A DNA stretch of 64,000 bases. Origin: Camarhynchus parvulus. Its lineage: Eukaryota > Chordata > Aves > Passeriformes > Thraupidae. Location of the stretch: NCBI RefSeq assembly GCF_901933205.1, contig NC_044574.1, forward strand, positions 7,531,733 to 7,595,732. The letters are read 5' to 3'. How positions within the stretch are numbered: the stretch's first letter is position 1; every line of letters begins with the position of its first letter. Of this stretch, positions 37,925 to 51,700 are shown piece after piece. Position numbers and translations under genes: made by a program. A model generated the notes under the pieces. The model did no database searches, had not been told where the DNA came from, and saw nothing but the letters and a program-made list of their open reading frames with translations.

Positions 37925-40515
37925 GCATGAGGCTTCTCTAGGGAGAGATGTGTTATCCAGGGCCTGGATAGGCTTCAGCATGTTCTATATTTTATACAAA
38001 ATAGTAGCCCCTCCATGGGAGTTCGGAGCAGTGCATGGGGTTCTCTCCAGCATTAAAGGTGGTATAAAATGCAGATAAAGAGAACAACAAGCAATAGAGC
38101 TATGGAAGGTCAATTATCTTATTCTCCATAAGCATGGTTTTTTACATGTCTTATGGCCTTGACTCTCTCTCCATCTTTTATGTTTTTGAGCTGATAAAGG
38201 AGTGAATTCCAGAAAAATGCAAAATTCTGCTTGAATTTCAGTCTCTCTAACATGCAAACCCCTAGATACCTATCTGCTGTTGTTCCAAAATGAAATATAT
38301 TCCAACCACTCTGGGCTCTTCAATACATAAGGATTTATCTGCATTGGGAACTGACTGTGACTTACTTTCCTCATGCTGAACATGTTGCACACCAGGATTT
38401 TTTGGTCACTTTAATGGGCACAAAACATCATGAAGGGCTGCTCTGAAGCACCAGGATAGTTTTCAGTATAGAATTAACATTGCCAAAAGTAGGAAAAAAT
38501 GATTACTAGAAGGAACTTGAACCTGCAGTGCCTTCTTGAGGGTTATCAGTGTGGTAGGTTTGTTTGCTTGTGTTTCAGTGTTGGTTCCAAACCTCCTGTT
38601 GGTTCAAGAGATTGAGGTGAATAAATTATTCATAAGGTTTTCTTAATTTAACTTTTTGATTCCATCCCAAGAGGGCATAACTGTGCAGCTGGTGAAAATA
38701 TATCTGCATTAAAAATTTGGAACATTATAAAAAGAAAAGAGAATACAGTGTTTAAGATATATCTAGACAAAGCAGCTTCATTCCTTGAACTTCAAACTGT
38801 TGTCTTTCAGTTTTGACGAGAAATCAAGGTTTTATCTGGATTTCCAAGTTCAGAATTTTTTTAAATAAGCACTTTAGTCCTTGAAGCATATCAAAATATT
38901 TTGGGATTTAGGAGTTTTTCTTGCTCATTTTACAATGGCAGCAGATATTTTTACATTTTAAAAACTCTTCTGTAGTAACAGCAGCTCAAAAATTCCAGCA
39001 CTGTATGAAATATTTGAAAGTGAAATAATCAGCAGAACTAAAGCTGACATTATGGATGCCTTTTCTGTGCCAAAACTGAGGGACTTGCATGAAGCAATAG
39101 GGAGATTTGAGAGAGTGCAATGCTATACACAGGCTTTTCATAATTTAGAATAAATTAGTCAAATAAATTTTCTTATATCTCTTTAAGTAAAAGTAAGAGC
39201 ATAGAGAGTTTATCACCAGTTATGGGGAATAGCTTACAGGCTGTGTTTGAGAATAAAGGAATCCAGCTCCCCTTTCTTAGGGGAAAGTTGCTGCAAGTTT
39301 GTGACCAGCTTTGTTTCTGGCTTCTGAGATGAATTATTCCTTCCACACTGCAGGCAAGCTTCTGGTACAGGTCTGCTATTTCCTCAAAGACTGGCTCAAA
39401 GTTCACAACTTTTTGGATTGGCTTTGTTACCCCATCACGGACTTACTGATATTAAAATCCCAATTAATAATATAGGGAGTATTGCTGAGAAAGCTGTATG
39501 AAATATCCAAAGTTAAAAGCAAAATCAGCACTTTGGTGAGACTTAGGTAAGACCTTTGATTGCAAATTGCTGTTGATGGAAGAACAGCCGCTGCAAAAAT
39601 CCAGATCTGTTACCTTTTCTCTGTATCTCATATTTGAAGCTGATACTTCAGCCTGTAGTCCCTGGGGATGATGTTTACAAAATGGTCCCAAGCTCACCCT
39701 ATCTGTCCCATCTCATTGCTCATCTGCTGAGGAACAGGAGCTGAATCAGGACAGCAAAATGACCCACAATTTATGCCCTGTTTCTTTTGGCTTCCCAGAG
39801 GAACTAGCTTTAACATCTGACAAAATCAGTGTAGCAGCTTATTGTACGAAGCAGAAACACCAAGATCAATTTTAGACTATAATGATGAGGTTTAAATGTC
39901 CTCAAAATACCATTAAATGTTTATTTTTCCCTAATATACTATAAAAAAATATAGACTTGAACATTGTTGTTAGTTGATATGGTGAAACTGATAACAATAA
40001 TCCTTTGAAGGATGTGTCCATGCTAAATCCTTTTGTAGAGAATTTTCATTTTTTTTTTCCAATTACACATTTTCATTCTTCTAATATATTAAGAAAAGCT
40101 TGGATTCCTTAATAGGTGTCTGCACAGCATGTGGTCTTGACAGAGCTAGGAACAACAATTGCTATGTTTTAAAATGAAATGCTTTGTAAATTGTTAGATT
40201 AACCACCATTTTAATATAATTTTTTTGCAAGTATTGGTTTGATAGTTCACAATAACGTGTAAATGTTAAATTAAGCTAACCTATTTGTTTTTGTCCTGGC
40301 ACAATTTCACAAAATATAAAACCATTTTTATAACAGCATGGGGCTAATACACTGATTATCTTTCCATGTAGAGCCAGAAAAAGGCAAATTGGGAAAGAAG
40401 TCTGTGAAGATTTTTGTAATGGAATAAGCTTAAAAGTAAAATTTCATGCCAAGCAATTTGCACTGTATTTTTCAGCCTCATGCCATAGTTGCAAATGAAA
40501 CTTATTTTCAAGTCT
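37925..40515. other. Unique non-coding DNA, no supported gene
   Basis: AT-rich, no repeat recognised. Minus frames at 39173-39406 and 39464-39697 (77 codons each) show no domain. Confidence 0.6.
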
Positions 40516-40518
40516 TTT

Positions 40519-40680
40519 CATAGAATATTAGAATCATAGGACAGTTTGTGTTGGAAAGGGCCTTAAGGATCACCTCATTCCAACCCCTGCCATGGGCAGG
40601 GACCCCTTTCACTGCACCAGGTTGCTCAGAGCCCCATCCAGGCTGGCCTTGGATGCTTCCAGGAGAGGGAACAATCCACA
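40519..40680 (-). mobile_element. CR1 LINE 3' end fragment
   Basis: On the plus strand it begins CATAGAATATTAGAATCATAGG, the reversed CR1 tail units, followed by GTGTTGGAAAGGGCCTTAAG, CATTCCAACCCCTGCCATGG, GCACCAGGTTGCTCAGAGCC and CCATCCAGGCTGGCCTTGGA. All are standard CR1 3' end words on the minus strand. About 160 bp survive and the element is 5'-truncated. The 184-codon plus frame starting at 40548 begins in antisense CR1 and is not a gene. Confidence 0.92.
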
Positions 40681-40689
40681 CACAGTTGG

Positions 40690-43070
40690 TCTGTTCTCAC
40701 ACATCCCCACAGACACAGATGGACATGGACCACTGTGTCACTTCGTGTATATTTTATTTTCTGCATCAAGATGAAATTTTTAAAGAAGAATTTTATCCAG
40801 AAGAAACTGTGATGTGGAGGAACTTCAGAACTTCAGGAACTTCTAGTCTTCTCACTCTGGGCAAATCTTGTAGCTTTTGTCTTCATTTTAGAATTACTTC
40901 ACGGTGTTCACAGAGGACTGAGTACCCTCTGAAGGCAACTTTGGCTGGTGGCATCCCTCAGATTTCTTTTTGTTTCTTAAATATTAAGTTAAGACTCCCA
41001 TTTCAGGCAAACCTTACAAGTAATCCTCAAGTGCTGGTTTTATGTAACCAGGGCCAGGTTGTATCCCATGAATGTGGCAGAATTAGTTTTTCAGCTGAGT
41101 AGTGCATCAGTGAATTTCACCTTCATCTACCTTCATTTTCAGACAGATTCTATCATAGACCTATAGCTAGCCATGGTACTGTTGAGCTTCAGAAAATACT
41201 TTCTTTTTATTGTCACTGCACACCTGCAGGGTCATTTCAAGTCAGCTGTAGGTGAAAGAGTAATAAAAGGATACAATAGAGGGAGTGCCTGAGGGCATAG
41301 ACGCTCTGATTTTGCCAGAGGAGGCTTAGGGAGATCTGATGTTGTCCCAAACATCATAGGAAGGTTTCTTTACAGGTTTCAGTGGATTCATCCCATAAGA
41401 GAGAAGTGCACAGGCAGACAGTGACAATTATTCTGTTTGTAACTGACCTCTTCTTTAAGCATGATAGACTTTGTGTTTATCCTTCCCAGAAGAGCACTGC
41501 TGATATCAGGGACTCCTCAGCCTTGCTGGCCAGGGCTTGGTGAAGTCCAGGGACTGGGAACTGAGGTTAGAGAAATTTGGTATGCAATGCCAAGATGTGC
41601 AAGCATAAATGCAGGGGAAGCCAGTATGGCATCAGCATAGCTGCTGCACCTTGAGGTTAAACAGCTGCTTACATCTGCTCTTTAATACTTCGGCCTCTGG
41701 GCATACAGAAGCAGCAAATCAGGTCATGCAGTTACAGTTGTCCCTTCTGGTCCTTGTCCTGAGGGACTCTGGTCTCAGTCATAACTCTTGCAATTCTCCA
41801 GAGAGATCTTACCAGTTGACCTTCACACTGTGGCCTCACTGATGAATTTACTCAATGCACAACTAAACCTCTGTGCTGATGTTGTTGTATTGTTTCTCTA
41901 TCACCCAAAACACCAGAGACTGGTTGTTGGGGAGTCTTGACACCAAGCAGGTGGACCCACACTCAGGTGGCACAGATGATTCTGTCAAGTTTTTAGCTGA
42001 AGTCATTTTGGCTGAACAATTTCCTTGCAGACTTAATTGGAAGGAATACCTGAAGATCTGTGGCCTTTCTTTGCAGCAGGGAGGATGGTTTCGCTGCTGG
42101 ACGTATCAAATAATCCCTGCATCATTTTTGGACTCTTGGCTGGGTTCCTGCTTCTTGCATGCATTCCTGTTTCAGAAGAATAGAGGCAAAAGAAGCTAAC
42201 ATTGTTCTGGGCTAGTAACAGGATGTCTGAATCACATTTATTTGCCAGACAAATACTGGGGAGATTAGAAGAACTAGAATCACTTCCCTCCTAAACTTCT
42301 GTGAAGCTCATTAGAAAAATTGCTTATTTTCCACAGCATGATTTAGTGAAGGATGGAGTGGTGTGATCTGCATTTTGACTAGAACTCTTTGTTTTATTAA
42401 AACAGTAATGAACTTTACATCAGCATTTCTTAGTACTAGTGGCAGATCATGAAACACTGTATTTTCCTCGTGTTCATGGAATGGTTTTGGATTACTTACT
42501 TAGCTTCAGGAAGCATGATGGAAGCTGTTGCACTAAATGCTAGAGGAAACTTTGATCCGTCAGACACTATGATGTAGTTTGTTCTGAAAGATCTGTGTCC
42601 TATTATCATGAAGAGCCCAGCCTTGTGCCAGTTAAAGAAAACATGATGGTTTTGACTCATCACAGGAAACCAGGAACTGAAAGCATTGGATACTTTCTTG
42701 GACTTGGTGCTTTTCTGGTCTTCTGTTTCTCTTTACAGGGGCAGTAGCTGAGGACAGATTGATGAGGAAACCACATTTATTGTATCATTTGCAAACTTTA
42801 ATGCCAGCAGCAAATTCTGGGGCACACTGTGGGCAAGGAATGAGGTTAGAAAACAATCTGGGGTGGTTTATGGGGAACATAATGTTTTTTTTTTTCTTTT
42901 CCATGCTACAGCTCATGGGTTTGCTCATCAGTAAATTGATTAATTGGACACATTTGAGTGTGTTTTCACAAAAATGTTTGAGCTATATGATGCCCCCCCA
43001 CACACTTTTTTTCCCCTGCAAACTGCCATCATCAGTGATTTGGAAGTGTAGAAAATAGTATTATAAAGGG
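40690..43070. other. Unique non-coding DNA, no supported gene
   Basis: Moderately GC-richer unique sequence at 41.2-42.2 kb. Frames of 77 to 108 codons lack domains. No repeat recognised. Confidence 0.55.
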
Positions 43071-43074
43071 AACA

Positions 43075-43340
43075 GATGCGAACAAAAGGGGTGAAATTGA
43101 ATGTATTAGTATTCAGCAGTCTGCTTTTGATTACCTCTGACTGGAAAATATTTGGGAGCCACCAGGGTCCCCTCAAGTGTTATGATTTCGTAAATTCAAC
43201 CCTCGTGTGTTGGGATTCAGGCTCCCTTATTGAAATTGAATTGATATTTTGTAAACTTCATTTGTGAATAATGTGATCTGACAGGGACAAATACGAGGGA
43301 GAATTGTTTTCAAACCTTCTCCAAATGAAACTTATTATTG
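43075..43340. promoter_or_regulatory. Candidate conserved non-coding element, left part
   Basis: AT-rich with CpGs at about 43079, 43190, 43204 and 43293. It contains homeodomain/TCF-like words (CTTTTGATTACC, TTGAAATTGAATTGATATT) and no simple repeat. It may form one regulatory block with 43610-43910. Confidence 0.3.
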
Positions 43341-43609
43341 GGTAAATACAGATTTCTTTGTCTCTTTTCCTCTCTTTCTATCCTGAGCGTCTTCATGGCC
43401 TGAATATGTATCAACTTTTCCAAGGTAATTGAATTGATTCAGTCATGTGTGGGCAACAGAAATGGGCAATAGAATATATTCCTGATGGGGAAAAATTGAA
43501 AAGTAGAAGGATTTCTACTCAGGTGCAGGGCTGGGAGGGTCACAGTGCTATCAGAGGAGAGAGACACACAGGAGCTTCTTTCTGATTATCTCAGCTTTGG
43601 CCATTCTCT

Positions 43610-43910
43610 CCCTCAATAATCGCCCTCTGATATAACGCCGGCTTTCCAATTTTGCTGGCCAGCACCATGCCTCAGATGTGTTACATATTAATTTCCCTTT
43701 GCAGAAAATTTGCCAAGCTTTAGCTCAAATTCAGTTAGTCGGATTGATGAAAGTGGCAAAAGGATACGACATTTACTGATTCTCCCTTTTCACCTTTGAT
43801 TAACTCAACCTGTGAATTATTCTTGCCCTGTCAGTGTGCCATTAAACGAGCTGGGGCCAAGGTTGCAAGTTCATACTTTCTGATGTAACTGAGAGAAAAT
43901 GCGTTGAGCC
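43610..43910. promoter_or_regulatory. Candidate conserved non-coding element (enhancer-like)
   Basis: Seven CpGs are retained (43621, 43636, 43639, 43740, 43767, 43847, 43902) in a CpG-poor region. ACCTTTGATTA at 43792-43802 is a near-consensus TCF/LEF site overlapping a homeodomain core. Further TAAT-type words (CATATTAATTTCC, GTGAATTATTC) flank it. No alignment is available, so this is a compositional call. Confidence 0.4.
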
Positions 43911-43919
43911 ATGATTTGT

Positions 43920-45430
43920 CTGACAGAGACCTAGGATCATTTCAATGCTGTGTTGCCATTATTTTAACAGGTCAACTCTTGGTGAAAGAAAGAAACAAAA
44001 AGAAATGTTCTATCTTCCTCCCCATAATCCTAATTTCTAGTTCATATCTCTGGCACCTGCTGGTTCCCAGTGGTTCTCTTGTGGAAGGTGTCATTGTTCT
44101 TGTTCCAGATAGACTGGAAAAGTCCATCCTTCCCTGTATTGCTTGATATTTTCAAATTAAATCTTGTTAGTCTGTAGTGTTTGTATCCCATAGGGATTGC
44201 TGCCACAGGCTGCAATACTTAACTTTCCCCCACGCTTTTTTTTTTTTTTTTTTCTTTTTTCTCTGCCACCACATTTCAGGTTTGATCTCTTCTGGAAACA
44301 CCAATGCCTGGTGCTTCATAGTGCTATAGCATTTCTCTCTATCAATGAAACCAAAGGAAGAGAACTTCCTTTCCATGCCTTCCTCTGTTACTGCACTGCT
44401 TTGACAAATCATGTCCAGGTTTTGGCTGCTTTTTTCACTTGATGAAAGTCTTAATTTATTTCTTGTAAAGTTCAGGGGTTTTTAGATGGTGCAATAGCAA
44501 CTTTGATGTTGCCATTACAGCTTCTTTATCAGGAAGATTGTCAGTTTTGATTGTCAAGTTAGGCAATATGTTTAAAAGACATTTTCCATAATGACTTTGG
44601 GCATGTATAGAGACTTTTCAAGATTCCAGATGTGTTTGATTCTGTGCAGCATTGGTGACTGTGGCCTTGAACAAAGGGTAAAGATTTGGGTTAAAGTGGC
44701 AGGAGGCAATGAATTAATAACTTTTGCCCCTATGTTTTCCTCTGAAAAGTTTGCCATGAATAATTTACCCTCTGGGCCTTGCAGTAAGGATACCTGGCTG
44801 GCAAACCCACACAGATTTGTCTATGTCACAGTGTCCTCATGATGTCAGGAACTCGTGGAAAACACCTCCATACAGCTCTCATGGTTTTTGAGCAGTCACA
44901 GGATCTGAAATAGCAGGGAAACACAGTGACAGTATTGGCTGTCATTAGGTGACCTTTCCATGCTACTTCTGGTAAGTCATTACCAAACTCGGGAGAGATC
45001 TGGATTTGGTTCCTTCTGTGCATGACTCAATAAAACTTTTACCAGAAATGCTTTCTAAGAAATTTATCACAAAAATATCCCTGTTTCCTTTTTTTTCCCT
45101 CCCATAAACTACATTTCTGGTTATACAAAGGCACAATTTGGAGAATGTCTAATGGGAATTCTCCTATCCTTGCTTAGGTGCATATCTGCCATTTGCAAAT
45201 TATGCACTTCAAGATATCCATCTAGCCCTGAACTATCTAGTTTTAAAGTATCTCCTTTCTAGGAGAGCTGGAGTTGTGTTCAGAGCTGCAGTCTTGTCTG
45301 CCTCAGTCTTTCCTGTATAATATATATTATAGCTGTTGAGTAGAAAGAATTGTTGAAAGTAGAAAGCAGTGAGGAGAGGAATTGGTGTGCTGAACTCTCC
45401 AGGAAGGGTTTCCAGCTGACATGCAGGAAA
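43920..45430. other. Unique non-coding DNA, no supported gene
   Basis: It contains a T run at about 44235-44251. Open frames on both strands around 44.2-45.0 kb are at most 83 codons and have no domains. Confidence 0.6.
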
Positions 45431-45439
45431 TATTGCTTG

Positions 45440-45720
45440 TGGCTCTTCCATCACTCAGTGAACACAATTGGCTTTCTGTAATTTTCCACAACCAAAGTGG
45501 GCTTCCCCAGGTCAGCAGCCCGGATGTTGAGAATCGTCGAGACAAAGCATAAAACGCCCTCGCAATAACCCGAGTGACTGAAAGTGTAATGTAGACACAC
45601 TCCTAACAGCCATTCCTAGTAGAAAGTCACCTTTGGAAAGTACTAAAATCACTGACCATTAATAATGAGGCCTACACTGCAAATTAGGTTATTTTAAATA
45701 CATCAAACAACTTTCTCAAA
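45440..45720. promoter_or_regulatory. Candidate conserved non-coding element with CpG cluster
   Basis: Six CpGs fall within about 52 bp (45521, 45535, 45538, 45555, 45561, 45571) in a region otherwise nearly free of CpG. The core contains ACAAAGCATAAAACGCCC and CGCAATAACCCG, words resembling SOX (ACAAAG) and posterior HOX/CDX (GCAATAAA-like) sites. It is followed by GACCATTAATAATGAGG and CAAATTAGGTTATTTTAAAT. It is too short and AT-rich for a CpG island, and no exon is nearby. Confidence 0.42.
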
Positions 45721-45729
45721 TAGAAAAGA

Positions 45730-48700
45730 AAAAAAAAAGAAATTATATATGTCATGGTAATGTTTTCTATCTTTATATAAGTTATTAATTTGTATACTTA
45801 AAAAAAATTGAGTCTGTTCATAGGAACACTTTATATTCTCTCAGGCTTAAAAGAGCTCTAGCTATGGCCTGCTAACTCTTATGGCCATGAAGAATGCATG
45901 TCTTGGTTATAAATGGTATCCACTTTAGCTTCATAGCTTAAAGCTGAATAAACACAGAATCACTGAATTGTACTCAATGGCTCTGTTTATACTGTATTTT
46001 GTTAGCATCTGACATAAATCAAGTGTGATTTGATTGACTATACCCAAAGTAGAGCTGGAATAAAATAATGAGGGTGTTTGTTAGCAGAGCTGCCAGTCTT
46101 TAGTAGTAATGACATTTAACGTAATAGGTAGCTGGTAGGTTAAAATGTGCTTTTTATTTGTTGTACATACATTTTATAAAAGAAAGATGTAGTAAGGCCC
46201 AGGGTGCAATTTTTCACACCACCCCTCCAGATAGGAAGCTAATTAAAAACAAGGCAAAAAACTGATCATGAATGAATGCATTGGCCATTGTTTAGTGTTA
46301 TACAGAACTGTACAAAAAAGATCATTAAATTCCATTCATCACTTTGGCTTTAAATTGATGCAAAAGACTTGTGCTTCTGTGCATAAGGTGGAGGCTAAGT
46401 AGGAAGGGTGTTAAATCAGTTTGAGAGTCTTGGGGAAGAAAATATTTAGCAAGAGAAATAATAAAGGACAGAATATGATCATATTGCTGTAAGGAGTGTT
46501 AGCTCGTTTGTTTTGAATGCAATTCTGAAAGGTCAAGATGGAGGTAATATAAATGTTAATACTAAAATCCAGAGGGTTTGAATTTTTCAGTTCAGGTACT
46601 TGGTGTCATTACAATAGCCAAATAAATTTTTATTATCTTGAGGTTTAAAAGTCTGTTTTTAAAAAGTCTATTGCTATAAATTTTAGAATTAATGACTTAA
46701 GAAATTGTAAACCACTGTTTTAAAGTGGAATTTAGACTAGAAGTTTACAATTTAGATTTTGACTGGTTACTAATTTTTTTATTTACTGTATTAAACCTCT
46801 TTTGAATGTTTCTCCAAGTATTGGCTGGAACAGCTGAACAGACTGTGAACAAGTGCACTTGGATGCTAATTAACTGATTTGCGTAAAGCTATTTTCTACA
46901 GGCATTGAGAGCATACAATCATTATGGCCATAAAAATTGACTTCTGTTTGTTACACACATTTCTACTGGAGTCATAAAAATTATTCTTGGCTCTCACGTG
47001 TGCATGTAGCTACAAACTGCTATTAACACTGCCACTTGCACTTTGTCATAAAATACTAATTGCTTATTGACCAGGTCACAGAATTTGGGCAAAAAGTAGA
47101 TCTAGTACAAATAATGAAGTATGGAAACCATCCTGCATCCTCTAACAACACAGAGTGTGGTTCAAATCCTGAAAAGAGATCCTGTGACCTGGACACATAT
47201 TCCACAAAAGGGTGTGGGTCACAGAGGGGACTGTTTGCGCAGTTTCATACCTGAAACTACTTCTCTTTGCAGCATCAGTGCAATGCTTGGGGAAACATGG
47301 ATTTCCCCAGCCTCAATGCAGCCCTATAGAAGGAACAGCCCTATAGAGAACAGGGCTGGCAAGGCATTTGCATTGAAATAGCTGAGCAAGCTGGATCCAC
47401 GTTCCCCCTGCTGAACTTCATCCTGTGTTATTAAGCATTGCTTGTGTTCCTGACTCAGGCCTCTGTGCAAAGGTGCTGAAAACCACAGAGATTTCAAGGG
47501 CATGAGAAAGTGTTAGGAGCTGGACTGACAGTGAATTAATGCGCAGGAGTTCACTTTCTGCTGCATCCTGATCCTGCACAAAACCAAGCTGGCCCCAAAA
47601 GAGGGAAGTGCTTCCCCAGTAATGTAAGTGAAAGTGAAAGGGAAGATTATGAAGAGTAGGAAGGATAAGAGAGAGTGAAACTTTCCAAGCACCATCTTTG
47701 CAACACGTTTGTCTGTGCCGCCATGTACCCACATGTGCTTTGTTCACTGTTGTGCTCATGTGAGCTGGCAGATGTGTGGTGACATGGGTGCAAGTGGGTC
47801 TGCTCAAGTCCCTGCACAGACAGGAGGGCTGGGGAGAAAGATGCAGCCAGAAATCCCTGTTAAAAGGAACAAAATCCACTCAATTTTGCTCATTTGAGAA
47901 TTCTAGTGAAAACTTACTCCATCCTGAAGTTGGTGTAAAGTCTTACTCCCATGTTGGTCCACACTGGAGATGTTCAATATCATAATGTTTGTCATGATAA
48001 GCATTAACCTCAGTGCATCACGTGGGGTAATCAGACTGTCTCAGTATTTGGAGGGGAATAAGGCCAGGGTTCTGTTCTATCCCTGGTGCCCTTTGGTTGT
48101 TGGTGCTCCAGGAGACATCCAACAGATGAGAACGCACAAGAGAGCCAGGGACAGCCCTGGGGCTGTGGGCTGCAAGGTGTTTTAATGAAAATATCAGCCA
48201 CTTGGCACAGCTTGGTCCATTTCAGGAAGTAAATAAATGAGCTTTGAGGCGATTTAATGAGTCAGCTGAGGAAAACTTTAGCTATGTCCAAAGATAACTC
48301 TGACTCTCTCAGAGGCAGCGATCTCCCCCAGCTTCAGGGAGGTGATGGAAGGAGAGGAGCTTTGGTCTCTTTCATTCTGTTGCTTCTAAAGCACTCCACA
48401 TTTTGTACAGTTCTTTACTATGGCTGGGGAGGAGGTTATGTTATTTCTGAGTGTCTAATAAGCAATTTTTGTCACATTCATCAATGGGTGATGCAGCAGT
48501 ACCTGACCACTGAAAACAAGGAAAAGCCACTGTCGCTGTGCAGTTCATAACTCTGGTTATGAGCAGCTTCTCAAAGCAATTTGAAAGACTTTGGCAGTAG
48601 AAGTATCAAGTGGAAAACAAACAACTCTGGATTGAATCCCTTCATAAAGATGCTATTTATTCATTATAACAATCTCATTTCTCACACCCAGGCACTGTAG

Positions 48701-51700
48701 GGGCTACTTTATTGTCCCTAAGATGTTAAAAATAAGAGTGATGCAAAAATACTCACTCGCTGTTAAAGATCAAGGCATCAAGTGACATATTTAGTACTGG
48801 GTTTTTTTTTTGGGTAATAAGGTTATCAGTTCAGAAGTTTATAGCTTAAACTCATCCTTTGGTGTCGCCATTTAGCTGCTAGGTCAAGAGAGTGTTTCAG
48901 ATCTGTCTATAGCCCAGACAATGCCACGTCATCTGTACAATGATACTAAAAATCCATGATTTCAAAAATGTGTTCTAAAGGTAATATCTATTTCAAGCCA
49001 TGATTGGCATAAGCTTACTTCCATGGGCTGAACATCCTCCTTTTTTCCCTGAAGTTAACAGAGTTGCATTAGGATATGATGAGCACCAGGAAAATCTGAT
49101 CACTGGAAACAATGGAAGAGACCATAAACACAACTTGATGGAGTAAGTCCAGATATGTGACCAATTGTCTTAGTGATTATGGTGGAGCAGTTTGGAAAGA
49201 TGAGCTAAATGGTTTGTACTGCACATCTTGCTATCCTGCCCAAGGTACAGGAAGATGCAATTCCAGGTCACTCTTCATAGTGTCACAAATAAAAACACAG
49301 AGGAGCAGATCTTTCCAAGACATCTCATCATCAGAAATCCTGAGAAGTTGGTTTTGCTTCCAGAAAGAAAAAAAGGAAGAAATAAACAGAAATTCATTCC
49401 TTTGAATGGAAAGGGCTCATGCCAGCAACTCAGAGTTCAGGTGAGATCTTGGCCTCAGGAGGATTTGCTACATGGTTCTTACAATTTTATTGTTGCGTTT
49501 CCCTGTCCTGTTTGTTTTCCCAAAGTCTAAGTTTTCAGATAAGAATTGTGATTTGAGGGTGGTGTTCTCTTTTCTCCTGGCTAATTTTCTCCAGCATTTA
49601 GAAAGCCTATTTTTTCAGGCCACTGTTCCATGACAATCCAACCTCTATTAAGATATCTATGTTTATTGAGCCTTTTTTTAACTTCAGGTGGGCACCTAAA
49701 GTGCCTTTGAAATTCAGTGTGCCATAGGTTGAGCATGATCATAATGACCTGGCAGCTGCTGTTTAAAAAAACTGATTAATTTTCATTTAAGACAGAATTT
49801 GCAAAGCCTTGTAGAGTTCTGTGTATTCAACACACACACATTTTATTGAAAATTGAGTATTTTACTCTTTTAGGTAGTTCTGAAAATTTCAGCCTAAATT
49901 TTGTTTAGAATGGTATATTTCCTTCAAGGAAATCTACCCACCACTCTTTTATGGGGAAAATACTTCTCTCAGAGCTGTGTGGTAGAATTCATCATTGATA
50001 TTATGTTCTCCCCACCTGCATGCAAAGCAGAGCTCTTTTTCCTTGCTTTATTTTCCCTGTTCTCTATTTCTCTTTGCGGTGCATTTACCTCAGTCACTAT
50101 TACCATGGTGCTCCAATCAATACAATGTCCAGTGCCCTGTATAATATAGTCCTAATTTTTTTCACCCACAGGCTTTGATTTTGTTGTGGACACTTCCATC
50201 ATAAGCCTACACCTAATAATTAAAATCCTTGTATGTTTTTTGCACAAGTTCCCTATTTTCCTTTCTGATGCATTCAGGCACTGTGAATTGTTCCCTGAAG
50301 CCAAATCTATACTTTTTATTGTTATGTGAATATTCTGCTCATACTAGATATTACACTTTTACTTCCTATTCAATAAATATCTATGACATTCAGCTCAGCA
50401 ATGTGTATTAGTCTGTCAGAACACTAATTTATGGTGGGAATAGTGTAATATCAAAAGGTTTATGGATCAGAAATGTGTAAATATGAAGTTCAATCAGTGG
50501 CTCTTCTGTGAATTAAATTCTAAACAAACATTCCATTCCAAAATTTGTGCATGCGTTTTTTTTATCTGTTGTTTGAAACGGATCTGAAATGTCAGGTGAT
50601 TTATGAGCTTAGGAGATTCTTATTTGACATTTTTCCTTCTGCATTTTGTGACAATATATAAGCCATCAGGTTGTTTGGGATGAGAATACATTTCAGTTAC
50701 TTCATTGGGATATAGCTCAATATTAACTTTCTGGTCTGCTGTCTTACTGAACAATGCCTGTTCCTCTGACAGTTCATTTAGATATTGTCATGGTGTTGGA
50801 AGCTTTAAAGGGGTTAATGAGGTATTTATTCCATTATTGTTATTGGAAATTACAGTGTCTAGAACACTTACACAAGAAGATTAAAGATAGATGCTTTAGA
50901 CCACTTTCTATAGTCTGATAGGCCATTATTTTCTGGTTCATAACACAAAATAGTACTTTTCATCAACGAACTCATATTCTCTAGATGATTCAAAAATTCA
51001 CAGACCAAAACCAATGTAAAATATTAAGTTCCTAATACTTTTTTAACCCCAAACAAGTTAGAATGCAAATGTTTTAATCAAACAAGGTGAAAGTGTCACA
51101 CACATTTCTCTTTTGTGAAGACTAACAGTGGAAGGGGTGCCTTGACACATTGGAGTAAACCTCCCCTAGCCTGGCTTCTGCTTCTGGCTTAGCAAACATG
51201 GCAAACTCTGCTGCTGCTGGTAGTTTGAGTTGTTTTGCACAGGATTTAAAACTTTGTTGTTTTCCTGATTTCCAACAGGAAGACATTGAGTCAAGTCTTG
51301 CCATTTTAATGTGGTTCCTTGGGGTGATGAGCAACAATTTCACACTGGAAGGACAACACTCACTGTGTGAGTTGCATGGTATGTTCGAGATATTTAGGAT
51401 CCTGTCCCTGTGTGCCTTTTTATTAGCATGAAAGTTCCTGCTGTACTTTTTCAATCATGAGGGCCAGGAAACCATCTCCTAGCCCTCCAGTCTGTTCTGA
51501 TTATGCAACATGGTGATGAAGCTATCAGAGTTCTGTAGGGGTTTTCTTCATGGTTTAGAATTAATAGAGCCAATCTCTGCAATCTTTCATGCTCACACTA
51601 TATAAGAAATTATGCAACCAGTTGTTATATTAGATGATAGATACCTCCTGGTAACTAGATCTGGAACATATCTAACAGCAGATGAAGAGAGAGACAGCTG

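Noticed and set aside
37392..38078. 228-codon Arg-rich frame, and Leu/Ser/Lys-rich frames in other phases
   Set aside because: They are translations of the GAA/GGA microsatellite. Every phase is open because the triplets contain no stop codons.
40548..41102. 184-codon plus-strand frame
   Set aside because: It starts inside antisense CR1 sequence and continues into unique DNA with no domain; chance frame.
45950..45985. CACAGAATCACTGAATTG as a CR1 tail
   Set aside because: The words resemble the CR1 terminus, but no further CR1 sequence follows on either side.
47418..47879. 153-codon minus-strand frame
   Set aside because: It has no recognisable domain and several overlapping frames on both strands in the same interval.
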